64,000 nt of DNA from contig JANQPF010000009.1 in the NCBI GenBank assembly GCA_028285415.1, positions 496,001-560,000 on the forward strand. The letters are read 5' to 3'. A program made the position numbers and the translations under genes. The notes beneath the pieces were generated by a model that did not search any database, was not told the origin of the DNA, and saw only the letters and a list, made by a program, of their open reading frames with translations. Below are positions 61,933 to 64,000 of the stretch, one piece after another (the first letter of the stretch is position 1; each line of letters starts with the position of its first letter). The stretch comes from Pseudomonadales bacterium. GTDB lineage: Bacteria > Pseudomonadota > Gammaproteobacteria > Pseudomonadales > Azotimanducaceae.

Positions 61933-63573
61933 TCACCGGGCATTCGCAACCATCTGCCTGACATCGGCCAGCATCTGACGTGCATCGTGGACAATCCCGC
62001 CACGAATCGTCCAGCAGACGCCCCCTACCCGCTCAGCCGTACGGCTCTCGTCGTTAAGACGTATCGCGCCCGTACCATAGAGCGACTTCGTATTTTCGAG
62101 CGGATTCTCAGGCACGATAACAAGATCTGCCCGCTTACCTCGCTCAACAGTGCCCACTTCGTGCTCTAGTCCCAGGAGCTCAGCCGAGCGCAGCGTTGCG
62201 GCACGGATCGCTTCGAGCGGGTGAAAGCCTGCTTCCTGAAGCAGCTCCAATTCTCTGATGAAACCGAATCCGTATAAGTTATAGATAAACCCGGAGTCGC
62301 TCCCCGCGCAAACTCGTCCGCCTCGATTTTTGTACTCGCTGATAAACTGCATCCAGCGTTGGTAGTTGCGGCGCCAGTCGTTCTCGTGTTGGGTGGTCCA
62401 GTAAAACCAGAATGAACCGTGGGCGTTGCGATTGGGCTGGTAGAACTGCCAGACGCTTGGCCAGGTGTACTCATCGTGCCAGTCCTGCCTGCGCGCGCGC
62501 ATTTCATCTCGCGAAGCTTCGTAGATGCCAAAGGTAGGCACGATGCTGAAATCGAGCTCGAGCAGCCGCTCCATCACTTCATTCCATCGTGCGCTGCCGG
62601 GTTCAGCGGCCTGCATCCAGAGACGCCCTGCTTCAGCAAACCGATCCTGTTCGTTCTGATAGTTGTACCCCGCGGGGTAGTCCTGCACGGTGCGATCGTC
62701 GAACAGCGCCTCCGGCAGGCCATACCAATGCTCCATGCTGTTGAGCCCCCAGCTTGCCGTATGCAGCACGTTCATCCGTGCGACGGACATCTGTGAGTGA
62801 TGGCAGCAAGTTCGCAGACCCACTTCCTGAGCGGTTTCAAGGGCCGCTTTCATGGTATCGGGGTGCGTTGCCAGGAATTTGATCCCACACGCGCCTGCTT
62901 CAGCCACGTCATGGACCCAGGTTCTGGCTTCTTCGGGCGTTAACGCAATCGCATCCGACAGTGGAAAGAGCGCATAGGCTTCGATACCCGGGGCAGCAAT
63001 CTCTCCAGCAGCGCTTTGGGCTCTTTGCGCGAGCGTCCATTCGAGACCGTTCATGCTGCCGACCTCACGGATTGTGGTGACTCCATGCGCCAACCACAGT
63101 TTGTAGATGTAATCGGCTGGCGCCAGGGGGCCATGTTTGCCCTGCTGCGGGAATCCGATATGAGCATGCGCATCAACAAAACCCGGCAGAACGTACATGC
63201 CCTCGGCGTCAATTTCGTGCTCTCCCGGTTCCGGCCGGCTTCCGGGGTTGATCGCAAGCCCCGGATGCCCGACGGTTCGCACTTCGACGATGCGATCCTG
63301 CTCAACAACGATGTCCATCGGGCCGATTGGGGGCGCGCCCGTGCCGTCGATGACCGTCGCCCCGCGAATCACCAGGCGCTTGTAAGGACCCTGCTTGATG
63401 TCCAGTCTGGAACTGGGTTCAGGAACGGACTTGCCATTGCCTGTCAGGAGCCGGGCCATTTCATTACCCGCGCCCGCTTTCCTGTCAGCTGCGGTGATCA
63501 TCTCCGCAAGATCCGCAGCTGATGCTGACAACGCGCAAGCCGCGCAGCCGGGACACTGGAGGTGATGACTCAT
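61933..63573 (-). CDS. Amidohydrolase family protein with Cys-rich N-terminus
   Basis: A 546-residue metal-dependent hydrolase whose ATG overlaps the upstream esterase stop. Core motifs are VIRGATVIDGTGAPPIGPMDI, GFVDAHAHIGFP (first metal ligands), AGACGIKFLATHPD with a possible carboxylated Lys, CHHSQMS, LNSMEHW and VCAGSDSGF with the catalytic Asp. The N-terminus, SHHLQCPGCAACALSA, is unusual for the family and could bind metal. The gene also lacks a signal peptide. Related to imidazolonepropionase-like amidohydrolases. It is probably cotranscribed with the esterase gene. Confidence 0.75.
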   Translation of the reverse strand: MSHHLQCPGCAACALSASAADLAEMITAADRKAGAGNEMARLLTGNGKSVPEPSSRLDIKQGPYKRLVIRGATVIDGTGAPPIGPMDIVVEQDRIVEVRTVGHPGLAINPGSRPEPGEHEIDAEGMYVLPGFVDAHAHIGFPQQGKHGPLAPADYIYKLWLAHGVTTIREVGSMNGLEWTLAQRAQSAAGEIAAPGIEAYALFPLSDAIALTPEEARTWVHDVAEAGACGIKFLATHPDTMKAALETAQEVGLRTCCHHSQMSVARMNVLHTASWGLNSMEHWYGLPEALFDDRTVQDYPAGYNYQNEQDRFAEAGRLWMQAAEPGSARWNEVMERLLELDFSIVPTFGIYEASRDEMRARRQDWHDEYTWPSVWQFYQPNRNAHGSFWFYWTTQHENDWRRNYQRWMQFISEYKNRGGRVCAGSDSGFIYNLYGFGFIRELELLQEAGFHPLEAIRAATLRSAELLGLEHEVGTVERGKRADLVIVPENPLENTKSLYGTGAIRLNDESRTAERVGGVCWTIRGGIVHDARQMLADVRQMVANAR

Positions 63574-64000
63574 TTGATGCCCATCCGCTCCGCGAATGTT
63601 CTGGAGTACGTGTGCCCGGTGCCGTACAGGTACAAGAGCCCGTCTTTGATAAACGCCGGAATCATCGTCGTATGTGACTCGCCTTCGTATCTGCGCGTAC
63701 GAACAGATAACCCTAAATCGTCCTCGATGGCACGCAGCAGCTCGGCAGACTCGAACAAATGTTTCGTATTTGACGTCATCGTGTCGCTGGAATCCGCATA
63801 GTAAAGTCGTTTTGCAGGCAGCGCCTCATGCGCCTGCGCTTTGCGGATGAGATCGTCTTCAGTACCGAACAACATAAACGTCCCGGGCTCTCCGATCAGG
63901 TAGCTCCGAAAGGGGAGATCACCTTCCAGCAGCGCCTCCAACGCGAATGCGCCTGCAGCAGAGTGGCCAAACAAACTGAGCCGGGTTTCATCTACCTTAG
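63570..64000 (-). CDS. Alpha/beta hydrolase (siderophore-esterase/IroE-like), partial
   Basis: The frame is open from its stop at 63570 to the window edge, about 143 residues, so the N-terminal part is missing. The nucleophile elbow GHSAAG with preceding DETRLSLF is visible. The C-terminal ESHTTMIPAFIKDGLLYLYG is the His-containing end of the esterase-D/IroE-like group. It hydrolyses an ester, probably periplasmic if the missing part holds a signal. Its stop overlaps the amidohydrolase start, so the two act together. Confidence 0.7.
   Translation of the reverse strand, partial: KVDETRLSLFGHSAAGAFALEALLEGDLPFRSYLIGEPGTFMLFGTEDDLIRKAQAHEALPAKRLYYADSSDTMTSNTKHLFESAELLRAIEDDLGLSVRTRRYEGESHTTMIPAFIKDGLLYLYGTGHTYSRTFAERMGIK

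Noticed and set aside
1-64000. tRNA, rRNA, CRISPR, insertion sequences or prophage
   Set aside because: I looked for cloverleaf runs, regularly spaced repeats and transposase or integrase motifs and saw none.

Overview
This window is a dense, GC-rich piece of bacterial chromosome. It carries TonB-dependent receptors, an RND efflux pump, PQQ and molybdenum dehydrogenases, many acyl-CoA enzymes and many TetR-type regulators. This mix suggests an aerobic, heterotrophic gammaproteobacterium, probably marine or soil. That is an inference: no rRNA or other phylogenetic marker is present. I see no tRNA, rRNA, CRISPR array, insertion sequence or prophage.

Layout. 1-1.75 kb: a DUF5666-type lipoprotein (cut by the window edge) coupled to a DUF6502 gene. 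1.9-6.55 kb: a tightly overlapping four-gene operon (P-loop NTPase, ABC-exporter-like protein with ruined ATPase motifs, alpha/beta hydrolase, OprP/O-like porin) behind two TGGGAA-N4-TTCCCA palindromes. 6.7-13.2 kb: a signalling island with a winged-helix/PAS regulator, REC-HDOD and REC-HD-GYP-like response regulators, a di-haem peroxidase and a membrane histidine kinase. 13.4-18.6 kb: a TetR-controlled RND efflux operon. 18.6-25.9 kb: a Tat-exported dienelactone hydrolase, a GPH symporter, an SRPBCC-ArsR-SRPBCC operon, a secreted Cys-type hydrolase divergent from a TetR gene, an enoyl-CoA hydratase and an SDR. 26-35.7 kb: a YfcC-type transporter, an aldo-keto reductase/amidohydrolase/esterase/epoxide-hydrolase-like/GPH operon with its TetR, and a TetR-FISUMP pair divergent from a TonB receptor.

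38-55 kb looks like one catabolic regulon. It holds a TonB receptor, nitronate monooxygenase, two CoA-transferases, an MFS transporter, isoquinoline-oxidoreductase-like IorAB, an SDR, two enoyl-CoA hydratases and a PQQ quinohaemoprotein. In its middle sits a Crp/Fnr regulator with recognition-helix sequence SRQSINR. Five sites resembling TGTCA-N6-nGACA (the form of the CooA operator) lie in the promoters of these operons. Four of them are 52-68 bp from the start codon they face on the minus strand, with a -10-like hexamer 21-22 bp further on, the geometry of class II activation. This is the most interesting signal in the window.

55-64 kb: an FMN reductase, a VOC protein, a LysR regulator, an FtsX/MacB-type permease pair with no ATPase beside it, PBP7-like endopeptidase and MtfA-like peptidase genes whose start codons overlap face to face, and an amidohydrolase coupled to an esterase cut by the window edge.
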